A DNA stretch of 44,515 nt from an uncultured Prevotella sp. GTDB taxonomy: Bacteria; Bacteroidota; Bacteroidia; Bacteroidales; Bacteroidaceae. The translations under genes were made by a program, and so were the position numbers. Below are positions 1 through 8,377 of the stretch, piece after piece; position 1 is the stretch's first letter; every line of letters starts with the position of its first letter. Under the pieces are notes generated by a model. That model was not told where the DNA came from and did no database searches. It was given only the letters and a program-made list of their open reading frames with translations. The DNA lies in the NCBI GenBank assembly GCA_900318625.1, contig ONLG01000010.1:1-44515 (forward strand). The letters are read 5' to 3'.

Positions 1-2041
1 CATTCTTCCGAAAGGGGTTGTTGGCATATAGAGCCACGGTAAGGCGGTCGTCGCTGAAAAAGGTGCGCTGTAGCGAGATAGCATGTACATTCCACGAGCG
101 GCTGTATGCATATATGCTCTCATACGTGTGTCCAATCTGTCCGTAAGTATATAGCGCAGCCGTGAGCTTCCACGGCAGCTTCTGGGAAACATAGGCATAG
201 TAGGACAGCGATGAGAGATACTGACTGAGATTAGCCGAAGTGTTTTCATTATGTGTGGTGGCAAAGTTTAAGTTAGCCACGAAGGTAGTTTTTGCAAAAG
301 GCTTCCACTGCACATAGCCTTCAATCTGAAACCTACGCTGCCGCTGCACATTGCCCCATGTGGAATAGCGCGTATCGCCCTCGGTGTAGACGATTCTGCC
401 AAGCGTATTGTTTGAGAACACATACTGCGGAACCAGCTGAAACGTAAGTTTCTGTCCAACATACATATAGTTAAATTGCAGCCTCTGCTCACGTGCACTT
501 TCCAGACGGGCATTGCCGTAGTCTACATTGAGCGGAGTACTCATAACGGCTGGATTGAGATAGGTTATACCCGGTCGCGATATGCTTGTAATATAGCCAA
601 GTTTGAGCGACTGGCGGTCGTCTATCTGATATTTCAGGCTCAGCTGTGGCACCCAGTCGTTGAGCCGTTTGTCGAAAGGCTTGCCGCTGCCATCGGGATA
701 GGCACCCTTTATATAGCTGTATTCGTAACGCAGTCCGGCACGAGCCGACCATCTACCAACATTGAGCATATAGTCGGCATAGGCTGCTGCAATACTTATG
801 GAATGGCTGAAAGAGGTGGCCACCGAGGGAACGTCGGGCGCATTGCTGTAGTCAAGCCTGGTGTCACTGGCATTGCGACGACTAATGTACTTTGCTCCCA
901 CTTCGAGCTTGTGAATGTCAGCCAGAGGACGCACATAGTCAATCTGGAAAGTATGCTCGGTGAACCGCTCGCGCGTGAACTGCTTGTAGCCTGAATATGA
1001 GTATGGGAAGTTTACGGTTTTAGAGAAGTTTGTTTCCTCGTCAGTGTGCTGCCGCGTGAGAGCCAGCATATACGACACGGTCAGTTTCTCGCCGTTGCGC
1101 CGTGTCTTGTGCTCATAGTCGAAACGTCCGTTCCACGAATGGTGGCCGTAGTCAGGTAGCCAGGAACTCTCACTGTAGCTGAAAAGCGGCTTGCCATCAC
1201 GGTCGTGCATACTGATGTCGGATTTGGCATCAACATCGAGTTTATAGAAATATCCTCCGAATGATGCTGAGAAAAGGTTTAGCGAGTCAAGTTCATAGCT
1301 TGCATTGATGTTTCCATAATGTACGCTTCCTGCGTTTGTGGAGTGAATAGAATAATCGGACGCGTTGCCCGTCTTCACGTAGTTGCGGTGCAGCAAGCCC
1401 GAATGTACTGTTCCCTTCTTCGACATACCGCCATATCCGTAATCAAAAGAAAGTATCAGCTTGCCGAGCTGAGTGGCAAGATAAGCTCCGAGGTTGGTAT
1501 GCTTCAGCGAACTATATCCAGCTGTCAGGTTGCCCGTTACCCCTTCCATCTTCCTCGTGTCCATCATCACTATGTTCAGTATCGAGCCAACGCCCTCGGC
1601 ATCTTCGCGAGCTCCAGGATCGGTTATCACCTCAATGCGCTTCACCGACGCTGCCGGAAGAGCCTTGAATATCTCCTTTGCGTTCTTCGACAAGCTGGGA
1701 TCAGGATGTCCGTTCTTGTATATGCGATAGTTGCTGCTTCCTTTCACGAGGATATTGTCCTGAGCATCGACCGTTACCATCGGAACCTTGCGCAACATAT
1801 CCATAACATTCTGGGTTTTAGAGCCTTCGTCGGCCTGCACATCGTAACCTATGCGGTCTACCTCCTGCTTTATGAGCTGGCGCTGAGCCGTCACAGTCAC
1901 TCCATCGAGCGAATGTCCGTCTTCTGCTAAGCTATCCTTGCTTGCCACAACCGTCGCATCACTTTGCACCTGTGCAGTCACAGTCGCTGCACAACCCATG
2001 AACGCAGCCGTAAGCACAAACAATATCTTTCCAAAAAACAT
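1..2041 (-). CDS. TonB-dependent outer-membrane beta-barrel protein, C-terminus beyond the window
   Basis: The minus-strand frame opens with ATG at 2041-2039 and runs without a stop to the window edge, giving at least 680 residues. It begins with a signal peptide (hydrophobic stretch ending near TVTAQ, about residue 24). It then shows a TonB plug-like region with VTVTAQRQ, the motif DMLRKVPMVTVD, and IEVITDPGAREDAEG followed by SILNIV, typical of plug domains. The rest is strand-rich and ends at the edge with LYANNPF, as in OMP_b-brl_3 (outer membrane beta-barrel) receptors. It lacks the carboxypeptidase-regulatory-like N-terminal domain of true SusC proteins and has no SusD beside it, so its ligand cannot be told. 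Length and last residues are unknown. Confidence 0.85.
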   Translation of the reverse strand, partial: MFFGKILFVLTAAFMGCAATVTAQVQSDATVVASKDSLAEDGHSLDGVTVTAQRQLIKQEVDRIGYDVQADEGSKTQNVMDMLRKVPMVTVDAQDNILVKGSSNYRIYKNGHPDPSLSKNAKEIFKALPAASVKRIEVITDPGAREDAEGVGSILNIVMMDTRKMEGVTGNLTAGYSSLKHTNLGAYLATQLGKLILSFDYGYGGMSKKGTVHSGLLHRNYVKTGNASDYSIHSTNAGSVHYGNINASYELDSLNLFSASFGGYFYKLDVDAKSDISMHDRDGKPLFSYSESSWLPDYGHHSWNGRFDYEHKTRRNGEKLTVSYMLALTRQHTDEETNFSKTVNFPYSYSGYKQFTRERFTEHTFQIDYVRPLADIHKLEVGAKYISRRNASDTRLDYSNAPDVPSVATSFSHSISIAAAYADYMLNVGRWSARAGLRYEYSYIKGAYPDGSGKPFDKRLNDWVPQLSLKYQIDDRQSLKLGYITSISRPGITYLNPAVMSTPLNVDYGNARLESAREQRLQFNYMYVGQKLTFQLVPQYVFSNNTLGRIVYTEGDTRYSTWGNVQRQRRFQIEGYVQWKPFAKTTFVANLNFATTHNENTSANLSQYLSSLSYYAYVSQKLPWKLTAALYTYGQIGHTYESIYAYSRSWNVHAISLQRTFFSDDRLTVALYANNPFRKN

Positions 2042-2087
2042 CCTTAATTCTAATTTACAGACATTTCTATAATGAATAATTGGGCTG

Positions 2088-2095
2088 CAAAGATA
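2088..2095 (-). promoter_or_regulatory. -7 box for the TonB-dependent outer-membrane protein
   Basis: On the minus strand TATCTTTG matches the Bacteroidota -7 consensus TAnnTTTG, about 46 bases ahead of the start codon at 2041. No good TTTG -33 box sits 19-21 bases further upstream, so only the -7 half is supported. Confidence 0.45.
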
Positions 2096-2319
2096 TTGAA
2101 TAATGGAAAAACGGCCTGCCAAGCCACAACTAAAGAATGTTAACAAACCGCGCCGTTAGAAGTTCGGGTAGAACTCGTCAACCGTCTCTACATGAATGTT
2201 GCGGAGTATGTATTTGATTATCTTCTTGGTCAATATATAAGCAAAGTGTAAATCCTTATTCTTTGTTATAGATTTGATGTCAATGAGTAGTATAGTAAAT
2301 ATATAGTGAAACGGTCAGA

Positions 2320-2398
2320 GGAGCAATGCTCCAGCTATCCTGTAGCATTGTTACGGGGCTGTTGGAGAAAGTTTACGGAGGGGGTTGGGAATTACGGC
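2320..2398. repeat. 13+9 bp (22-bp pitch) intergenic repeat array, copy 1
   Basis: Reading the plus strand, 13-bp cores alternate with 9-bp spacers: GGAGCAATGCTCC, GTAGCATTGTTAC, GGAGAAAGTTTAC, TGGGAATTACGGC. The first core is itself nearly palindromic. The same architecture recurs at 16606-16728 and 27672-27794. It occupies the 460-bp gap 2042-2500, on the 3' side of the GH30 gene, which otherwise holds a -7 box (2088-2095) and a hairpin (2435-2471). I see no gene in that gap. Confidence 0.75.
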
Positions 2399-2434
2399 AG
2401 CACGTGCGCCGTCACTCACTGAGGGTATAAAGCA

Positions 2435-2471
2435 GATGGCAGCGCACCCTTTCAGGAGTTGCGCTGCCATC
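2435..2471 (-). terminator. hairpin after the large GH30 gene
   Basis: GATGGCAGCGCA (2435-2446) and TGCGCTGCCATC (2460-2471) form a perfect 12-bp stem, 30 bases past the GH30 stop on the minus strand. The following tract (TGCTTTAT) is only weakly U-rich, so termination is likely but not certain. Confidence 0.55.
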
Positions 2472-2500
2472 AATCTATTGGCTATTTGCCTTATTTTCGG

Positions 2501-5278
2501 CTACTTTGCCACAACCTTAACACCGTTCTTTATCACTACCCCCTTGTACTGCGAGCCCACGCGCTGCCCGGCGAGGTTGTATTCGGCAGCCGGCTGCTTT
2601 CGGTCGGCCACATTCACGGCTATGCCGGTGGGACTGTCGTGGTCGTCGAACACCAGCAGTATGTTCTCGCGGCTCTCCACACCGACAGGCACACTGAGGT
2701 AGGCGCGGTTGGCAGCAGTAAGCCCGTCGGCAACCTGCGCAAATCCCAGCCTCAGCTTGGCATCCTGATAGTCGGGAAAGTAGGCCAGCATATAGTTCTT
2801 AGCCTTTCCGTCGTTGGCAACATAGTAGGTAGGGGCAATGATTGGCACCAGCAGATTGCGGCGATAGTCCTGAACGACGCTGGCCGAAGCAAGCGCGTGG
2901 GTCGTCACGCGGTCGGTGTTGGCGGCAATGATGATGCCCGTGTTGGCCGGTATGTAGTCGATGGGCGACAGCGTGGCCACTCCGTCGGCAAAGTTGCTCA
3001 CGATATACAGGCTTGCACCGTCGGGACGGGCATAGTCGAAGCTGTTGCTATAGGTACGTATGTGCGTGAACGGCGTGCCGTCGGCCATGTTTGCAGGCAA
3101 TGCCGGTATGTCGATGTCGAGGGTTGAGAGGTCGCCAACGGTGAGAACGGCGTTCTGCGGATTGGTGCAGTCAATAGAGAACACAAACACTTCGCCCGTG
3201 TTGAGCTTGCGACGGGCATAGACATTGCCGTTGTCGTGGCCGTCGGTGCCCGTTCCGATGCCGAACACATCGCTCGCGGTAGTGAGACGGTAGGTTTTTG
3301 TGCCGCTTGTGGCTCCCACATATTCATTGTTCCAGCCGTTGGTCTGGTGGAAGAACTTGAAGTTTACGTTGTTTCCATCGAGCTGTTTGCCCACGACGAG
3401 CGTCATCTGGTAGACGGCGGGACGCACCTGGGCCATGCTGATGGCGTGCGAGTGGTCGTTGCTCCAGTTCGCACCGTTCCACAGATAGAGCGGCTGGCCT
3501 ATTCCCTCGCCGCCCACTGCCCACAGCGCACCGGTGCCGTCGCCTTGCAGCGTGGCCGGACTGCCGTCGGCATTGACGGGATAGGTGCGCAGCGTGCCCT
3601 GTCCGAGGTCGGCCACCACCTTGTAGCGACCAGTCACGGCGCGAAACGTGAGTTTTTGGTCGACTGCCGGCCCGTTGAGCTGCGAGCGGCTCGACGTGAT
3701 GGCCGTGAAATAATCGTCCGTATAGGCGAAGTCGTCGTCCGTAAGGTTCTTCCTTCCGCCCACTACGTAGGTTGCGTTCTGCTCCAGCTCGCCGGTGAAC
3801 GAGAAGTTGCCCTGTCCCTCGTAGCTCATTGCCGAGCCGTTGAAGGTGGGCGAAGGGATATTGAAGCGGCACGACACAGCGCTGCGCGCCGGTATGTCGA
3901 CCGTGAGCAGATGGCTGCCGTCGCTCACCTTAGCCGCGATGGCCGTGTTGTTGCTGTTGGCAAAGACCACAGCCAGCGAACCGTCGGGATTGGCAAAGGC
4001 CACGTAGTCGAGACCGTTGGTCCACCATCCCTCGGTGTCAATGCGGTAGGCACCGGGCTGAACCACTGCCGAGAGGTGGGCAATCATCAGGTAGTGCGAG
4101 TTCAGAGTGTAGCTCTTGTAGTCGTTGGCTATGTCGATGGCTCCGTAGCAGGTCTGGCAACCGCCGTCGAGGTTGGGTCCCTTGTTCATGTCGAGCATGA
4201 AATTCCACATCAGTATGGCGCGGCAGTGCTTCAGCGAGGTGGCAATAGCCACGTCCTTCATGTGCGAAATGAGGCTGGTTCCGAGGTTGCGGCCATCGTT
4301 CCACTCGCCTATCGATGCCTCGGAGAATATCAGTTCCTTGTCGGGAGCCTGGTTGTGGATGACGTTGAGCTCGTCGGACGTGCCGCCGTAGTTGTGGTAG
4401 GCCGCGCCTACTACCAGCTCCGAGCCTTCCACATTGCCTATACGCTCGTAGGCGTGAACGGGATATTGCTGCTGGGTGTTCCAGTTGTCGTAGTTGTAGT
4501 TGTGGTCCCAGAGATATATTTTGGTGGTAAGTCCGTTGCGCTTGAACGTCGGGGCGAGCACTTTCACGAAGTCGGCCTCGTCCCACCACTCCATAATCAT
4601 CGACGCGCAGTTGCCTCCGTTGAGCGGTTCGTTCTGCGGGCTGACGGCATAGATGTTGATGCCGTGGGCTTTCATGGCCTCAACAAACTTCACGAAGTAG
4701 TCGGCATAGTCCTGATAGTGGGCCTTGTTGAGGTAGCTGCCGGTCCATGTGGTGGTGTCGTACTTCATCCAGCGCGGTGCCGTCCACGGCGCAGCGATGA
4801 TTCTCAGGTCGGGATTGATGGCCAGAATTTCCTTCAGAATGGGTATAATATAGTCGGTTTCATCGCTATGAAGGGCGAAATGCTCGAGTCCCGGAGTGTC
4901 GCAAAGTGTGTAGACGGTGCTCGAGAAGTCGCTGCACCCTATCGAGATGCGGGCATAGCTCACTCCATAGCCTTTTGCACGCGAGTAGGTCTTCTCTAAA
5001 AGGGCATGGCGCGCATCGGCACTCATGTGCATGAGGTTGTAGCACGACGAATAGGTCAGTGCGAAACCGTAGCCGTCGATGCTCTGGTTGCGTCGCTCGG
5101 GCTTGAGCACGATGGCATCGGTGAGGTCGGCAGAGGCCGCAACGGCAGGGAACGAGTAGCTCAGCTCCTGCTGGCGGTCGCCCGTGGTGGTGAGCACCTC
5201 GGCAGTCTGGGCTGTGGCAGCTGCTCCGTGGAGCATGGCAGCTACGGCCAAGAGAACAGTTTTGCAGATAGTTTTCAT
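2501..5278 (-). CDS. secreted GH30 glycoside hydrolase fused to a glycan-binding-protein-like domain
   Basis: 925 residues. A type I signal peptide (residues 1-24, ending ATAQ) has no lipobox. Residues ~50-475 are a GH30 catalytic domain with its flanking beta-structure. The acid/base Glu217 lies in AVSPQNEP and the nucleophile Glu320 in IFSEASIGEW; the TIM-barrel landmark QSIDGYGFALT is also present. The set resembles GH30 glucosylceramidase/endo-beta-1,6-glucanase members, and the domain is clearly paralogous to the GH30 lipoprotein at 8378-9895. Residues ~535-720 align by eye with the C-terminal domain of the glycan-binding lipoprotein at 7040-8356 (shared features: QGDGTGALW against QSDGTGAVW, and VGKQLDGNNVNFKFF against IGQQLKGGNSTNFKFF). 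The protein ends with the tail YNLAGQRV...KGVVIKNGVKVVAK found on several exported proteins here. It is probably a secreted beta-glucanase of the same substrate system; exact linkage is inferred. Confidence 0.9.
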   Translation of the reverse strand: MKTICKTVLLAVAAMLHGAAATAQTAEVLTTTGDRQQELSYSFPAVAASADLTDAIVLKPERRNQSIDGYGFALTYSSCYNLMHMSADARHALLEKTYSRAKGYGVSYARISIGCSDFSSTVYTLCDTPGLEHFALHSDETDYIIPILKEILAINPDLRIIAAPWTAPRWMKYDTTTWTGSYLNKAHYQDYADYFVKFVEAMKAHGINIYAVSPQNEPLNGGNCASMIMEWWDEADFVKVLAPTFKRNGLTTKIYLWDHNYNYDNWNTQQQYPVHAYERIGNVEGSELVVGAAYHNYGGTSDELNVIHNQAPDKELIFSEASIGEWNDGRNLGTSLISHMKDVAIATSLKHCRAILMWNFMLDMNKGPNLDGGCQTCYGAIDIANDYKSYTLNSHYLMIAHLSAVVQPGAYRIDTEGWWTNGLDYVAFANPDGSLAVVFANSNNTAIAAKVSDGSHLLTVDIPARSAVSCRFNIPSPTFNGSAMSYEGQGNFSFTGELEQNATYVVGGRKNLTDDDFAYTDDYFTAITSSRSQLNGPAVDQKLTFRAVTGRYKVVADLGQGTLRTYPVNADGSPATLQGDGTGALWAVGGEGIGQPLYLWNGANWSNDHSHAISMAQVRPAVYQMTLVVGKQLDGNNVNFKFFHQTNGWNNEYVGATSGTKTYRLTTASDVFGIGTGTDGHDNGNVYARRKLNTGEVFVFSIDCTNPQNAVLTVGDLSTLDIDIPALPANMADGTPFTHIRTYSNSFDYARPDGASLYIVSNFADGVATLSPIDYIPANTGIIIAANTDRVTTHALASASVVQDYRRNLLVPIIAPTYYVANDGKAKNYMLAYFPDYQDAKLRLGFAQVADGLTAANRAYLSVPVGVESRENILLVFDDHDSPTGIAVNVADRKQPAAEYNLAGQRVGSQYKGVVIKNGVKVVAK

Positions 5279-5321
5279 ATAAGTTCAGGTATTATAGTTA
5301 TTAGCTGACTATTTACAACTG

Positions 5322-5329
5322 CAAATTTA
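5322..5329 (-). promoter_or_regulatory. -7 box for the large GH30 gene
   Basis: TAAATTTG on the minus strand fits TAnnTTTG, 43 bases before the GH30 start at 5278. There is no clear -33 TTTG at the right distance. Confidence 0.45.
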
Positions 5330-5519
5330 GCACCTCGACGGCAAAAAAACGACGGATATCAAAGTCACTATATAGACTTTATTCCCCACCGGCAAGTGTT
5401 AAGTGTCTGCCCTTTAGCTTATTCCTACGACCCAGCAATCTGCAGAATATGGATTGGCGAATAGCAAAATAAAGTTCAGGAAACACTTAGAAATGAAACA
5501 ATTGATACATCGGCGGAAA

Positions 5520-5585
5520 GTAATATGGGCCATATTAGTCGGTAATATGGGCCATATTGGTCGGTAATATGGGCCATATTACTTT
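5520..5585. repeat. three 22-bp tandem units with palindromic core
   Basis: Units start at 5520, 5542 and 5564. Each begins GTAATATGGGCCATATT, whose AATATGG-G-CCATATT is a perfect 15-bp odd palindrome; the last 5-7 bases vary. The 22-bp pitch equals that of the 13+9 arrays, although the sequence differs. It lies in the 5279-5891 gap between divergent genes. Confidence 0.85.
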
Positions 5586-5592
5586 GCCTTGA

Positions 5593-5738
5593 GGCTCCCC
5601 CTATTGGGGAGGAACCCCCCTCAATCCCCCCAAAAGGGGGAAGAAGACTATCGGTCTTATAAAGCTTATAGGCACTTATAAGCCTTACGGGAGAGTCTTC
5701 AAAGCCCCCCTCCACTGGGGAGGGGCTGGGGGTGGGTA
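5593..5738. repeat. composite of G/C-rich palindromic repeats around a TATAAG-rich core
   Basis: Two G/C-rich hairpin segments (5593-5642 and about 5703-5738) bracket a core containing GAAGACT...AGTCTTC inverted ends and several TATAAG/CTTATA motifs. The right segment, read on the minus strand (ACCCACCCCCAGCCCCTCCCC then GGAGGGGGGCTTT), matches the repeats at 19285-19319, 19789-19830 and 43340-43430. Any long frame read through it is repeat translation, not a gene. Confidence 0.75.
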
Positions 5739-5789
5739 TCAAAAAAGTCGCGCTTTTGGCACGCAGAAGGCGAAAAAAACAGACTATTT

Positions 5790-5820
5790 TTTGCAGATTT
5801 AAATAAAAACAGTATTTTTG
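5790..5820 (+). promoter_or_regulatory. Bacteroidota-type promoter for the 5892/6227 genes
   Basis: TTTG at 5790-5793 (-33), a 19-bp spacer, then TATTTTTG at 5813-5820 (-7), an exact match to TTTG-N19-TAnnTTTG. Transcription would start near 5827, leaving about 65 bases of leader before the ATG at 5892. Confidence 0.75.
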
Positions 5821-5891
5821 CAGAACGAAGATTGAACAAAAACTGACTATTTAAATTCTATAACGATAACCATAACACCCCATTCTGACTG

Positions 5892-6167
5892 ATGAAGAAA
5901 GTCGTTTTCATTTCCATTCTGGCATTAGCCGTGTGTTACCTGGCCTTCTATACGCCAAGCAACGACGACCCTGTTGCCGGCAACCAGGCAGTTTCGGCAG
6001 GCACTGGCGGCAGCATCTTCGGCTTCTGGGACGACGACAACAGCACTGGCGGAGGCGGCGCGAGCCTGCCCAGCCACTACTTCACCAACACGTTCCTTGA
6101 CTATACGTTCATCATCAGGCTGAAGAACTACAAGGCAATGGAAGACGACAATCTGTCGGAATACTGA
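5892..6167 (+). CDS. small exported or membrane-anchored protein of unknown function
   Basis: 91 residues. Residues 1-21 (MKKVVFISILALAVCYLAFY) form a signal peptide or single membrane anchor. A Gly/Ser/Asp-rich middle (SAGTGGSIFGFWDDDNSTGGGG) follows, then a short ordered C-terminus (HYFTNTFLDYTFIIRLKNYKAMEDDNLSEY). A strong promoter sits 72 bases upstream, and the next gene begins 60 bases downstream, so the two are probably cotranscribed. I do not recognise the family. The promoter and codon pattern support a real gene. Confidence 0.6.
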   Translation: MKKVVFISILALAVCYLAFYTPSNDDPVAGNQAVSAGTGGSIFGFWDDDNSTGGGGASLPSHYFTNTFLDYTFIIRLKNYKAMEDDNLSEY

Positions 6168-6226
6168 TTTGGCACGCGGTTTGTCGGTAGTTTATCAGGA
6201 CAAACCATAAATAACACTACACTATT

Positions 6227-6949
6227 ATGACACAAAATGATTTCTTCGGAACCGTTTCCGACCGTGAGCGCGGTTTGGAAATGTCGGCTGCGCTGCCTGT
6301 ACTGATGCGCAAAGTCTACAGCTGGATGACGCTGGCACTCGTGATTACCGGCTTCACGGCCTGGGGCGTGGCCAACTCGCCTGCCCTGCTGCAGGTAATC
6401 TACGGCAGCAAGTTTGCCCTCATAGCCCTCGTCGTTGCCGAGCTGGCACTCGTATGGAGCATCTCAGGGCGCATCAACAAGATGCAACTGAGCACTGCCA
6501 CACTGCTCTTTGCACTCTACTCGGTGCTCAACGGCGTCACCTTTGCCAGCATTTTCCTCGTCTATACTGCGGCCTCGATAGCCAAGGTGTTCTTCATAAC
6601 AGCCGGCACGTTCGGCGCTATGGCTCTCGTGGGCTACACCACCAAGCGCGACCTGAGCAAGATGGGCAGCATACTGTTCATGGCTCTCATCGGACTGGTG
6701 ATTGCTTCGCTGGTAAACATCTTCACCCACAGCTCTGTGCTCACCACGATAATAAGCTACGTGGGCGTGCTGATATTCGTTGGGCTCACAGCCTGGGACT
6801 CACAGCGCATCAAGGAGATGCTGCTCATGCAGGAAGATGCCGGTGAGACGGCGCAGAAGGTGGCCCTGCTGGGTGCGCTGACGCTGTATCTCGACTTCGT
6901 GAACCTCTTTATCTACCTGCTCCGCATCTTCGGAAACAGCCGCGATTAG
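6227..6949 (+). CDS. Bax inhibitor-1/YccA family inner-membrane protein
   Basis: 240 residues, the usual length for bacterial BI-1/UPF0005 proteins. After a cytoplasmic N-terminus (MTQNDFFGTVSDRERGLE) there are about seven membrane helices. The segment VLIFVGLTAWDSQRIKEM and the C-terminal ALTLYLDFVNLFIYLLRIFG, with its conserved Asp, are diagnostic of the family. Members act as membrane pH- and Ca2+-responsive channels or stress factors; no specific role is established in Bacteroidota. It follows the small gene at 5892 and ends at a bidirectional terminator shared with the convergent glycan operon. Confidence 0.93.
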   Translation: MTQNDFFGTVSDRERGLEMSAALPVLMRKVYSWMTLALVITGFTAWGVANSPALLQVIYGSKFALIALVVAELALVWSISGRINKMQLSTATLLFALYSVLNGVTFASIFLVYTAASIAKVFFITAGTFGAMALVGYTTKRDLSKMGSILFMALIGLVIASLVNIFTHSSVLTTIISYVGVLIFVGLTAWDSQRIKEMLLMQEDAGETAQKVALLGALTLYLDFVNLFIYLLRIFGNSRD

Positions 6950-6971
6950 GCTTTCCAATTACGCTCCACAT

Positions 6972-7022
6972 AAAAAAATCCAAGTTGCCAATCAGTGCAG
7001 ACCGAGCAACTTGGATTTTTTC
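6972..7022. terminator. bidirectional intrinsic terminator
   Basis: AAAAAATCCAAGTTGC (6973-6988) pairs perfectly with GCAACTTGGATTTTTT (7006-7021). The stem is flanked by A- and T-runs, so it works for both the BI-1 gene (plus) and the Sus operon (minus) that converge here. Confidence 0.92.
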
Positions 7023-7039
7023 ATTTATCTATAAGGTCT

Positions 7040-8356
7040 CTATTTCTTCTCAACCTTGAGCACACCGGCTTTCACTCCAGCCGTGAGGTCGATGGTGAGC
7101 ACGTAGGTCTCGCCGTTGACAAGCTGCACTCCGTCGCCAAGATGGATATTGCCGTCGCCGGCATTGACGATGAACCACGGGTTGTCGGTGGTGAGCACGT
7201 AGTCGCCGGCATCCTTGAACTCGATGCCCCAGCCTGCCTGACCGAAGAACTTGAAGTTGGTGGAGTTGCCTCCCTTGAGCTGCTGGCCGATGGTGAACGT
7301 CACCTGGTAGACCTTCTCGGCTACGGGAGCCATGCAGAGAGCGTGGTCGGTGTCGGTCCACCAGTTCTGAGCCTCGGCAAAGGTGGGCTTGCCGTAGACA
7401 GCATCACCGATAATCCATACGGCTCCGGTGCCGTCGGACTGCAACGACAGCGGACTGTCGGCTGTTCCGGCATGGATGCGGAAGCCATTCTGGTTGTAGA
7501 CGGCCTTGATGGTGTAGGTTCCGTCGATGGCATTGAACGTGTAGGAGCCGTCGCCATTGTCGATGAAGAAGTCAGGATCGGTGTACCAGCCGTCCTTGAT
7601 GCCTACGAACGAGTAGGGCTGGCCCTTGACGAGCTCCTTGGTGACTACATTGTCGGCCTCGCTGAAGGTGAGCGGTATCACAGGGATGCTCTCCTGCGGG
7701 CCGTAGGAGTAGTCGCAGGTGTTGAAGGTGACGGTCACGTCGCCCGTCTGAGCCGACAGGAACTCGAGGTTGCCGTCCTTTCCCAGCTCCACCTCAGCAC
7801 CGTTGCTGCCGAAGAGCCATTTTCCGTCAGCCGTCTGGAAGTGTCCCTTGAAGCCGTTGTTGGCTATGCTGACGGTGGTGGAGTAGTTATAGTCGTCGCC
7901 TTCGGCCATGGGATAAGTGTTGCCGTCGGCATCAACGAACTGCAAGTCGGTGAAATGAGGTCGCTCTACGTTGACGGGCACCTCGGTGACAGCGGTCTTT
8001 GTGGTCACGTTCTGCAAGGTGAAGCGCACCGTGGCCTGTCCGTTGGGCACGTATTGCTTGAACGGCACGTTCAGTGTGACGGTGTAGTCGCCGGGCGAAG
8101 CAGTCCTGACGGTCTTCCTGTCGACCACCTCGCCGCTGAAGCACAGCTCGGCCTTGAGCGTGGAAAGAGCCACGCCACTCGTTTCCTGACAGTTGGCAGT
8201 GATGGTGAGCTCGTCGCCCATCAGCACGTCGGCAGGCTGCGTAGCTGTCACCACGGGGCTGCCCGACGGAGCTTCATACTTGTAGTCGTCGTTGCTACAG
8301 GCAGTGAGAGCCACTGCCAGCAACGTAGCGAAGCCAAATAATATGTTCTTTCTCAT
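7040..8356 (-). CDS. surface glycan-binding lipoprotein (SusE-position protein)
   Basis: 438 residues. The signal peptide ends in a lipobox LTAC (Cys20) followed by SNDD, fitting export to the outer-membrane surface. Residues ~35-130 look like an Ig/PKD-type fold (PVVTATQPADVLMGDELTIT). The middle holds a second beta-domain with YNYSTTVSIANNGFKGHFQ. The last ~190 residues form a Trp-rich domain also found in the large GH30 at 2501-5278. In overall layout it resembles DUF5125/DUF5121 proteins of Bacteroidota glycan loci, but that assignment is from memory. It is the last gene of the SusC-SusD-GH30 operon, 21 bases after the GH30 gene, and should capture the polysaccharide for the enzyme and transporter. 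Confidence 0.85.
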   Translation of the reverse strand: MRKNILFGFATLLAVALTACSNDDYKYEAPSGSPVVTATQPADVLMGDELTITANCQETSGVALSTLKAELCFSGEVVDRKTVRTASPGDYTVTLNVPFKQYVPNGQATVRFTLQNVTTKTAVTEVPVNVERPHFTDLQFVDADGNTYPMAEGDDYNYSTTVSIANNGFKGHFQTADGKWLFGSNGAEVELGKDGNLEFLSAQTGDVTVTFNTCDYSYGPQESIPVIPLTFSEADNVVTKELVKGQPYSFVGIKDGWYTDPDFFIDNGDGSYTFNAIDGTYTIKAVYNQNGFRIHAGTADSPLSLQSDGTGAVWIIGDAVYGKPTFAEAQNWWTDTDHALCMAPVAEKVYQVTFTIGQQLKGGNSTNFKFFGQAGWGIEFKDAGDYVLTTDNPWFIVNAGDGNIHLGDGVQLVNGETYVLTIDLTAGVKAGVLKVEKK

Positions 8357-8377
8357 TGTTTAGTCTCCTTTGCTTTA

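Noticed and set aside
3236-4999. 587-residue open frame on the plus strand
   Set aside because: It lies exactly opposite the GH30 catalytic region, has low-complexity Val/Gly/Arg/His composition and no motif. It is a by-product of the codon bias of the real gene.
5476-5742. 88-residue minus-strand frame
   Set aside because: It consists of translated palindromic and tandem repeats, with no coding signal of its own.
6995-8341. 448-residue open frame on the plus strand
   Set aside because: Antisense to the glycan-binding lipoprotein, which has a lipobox and operon context.
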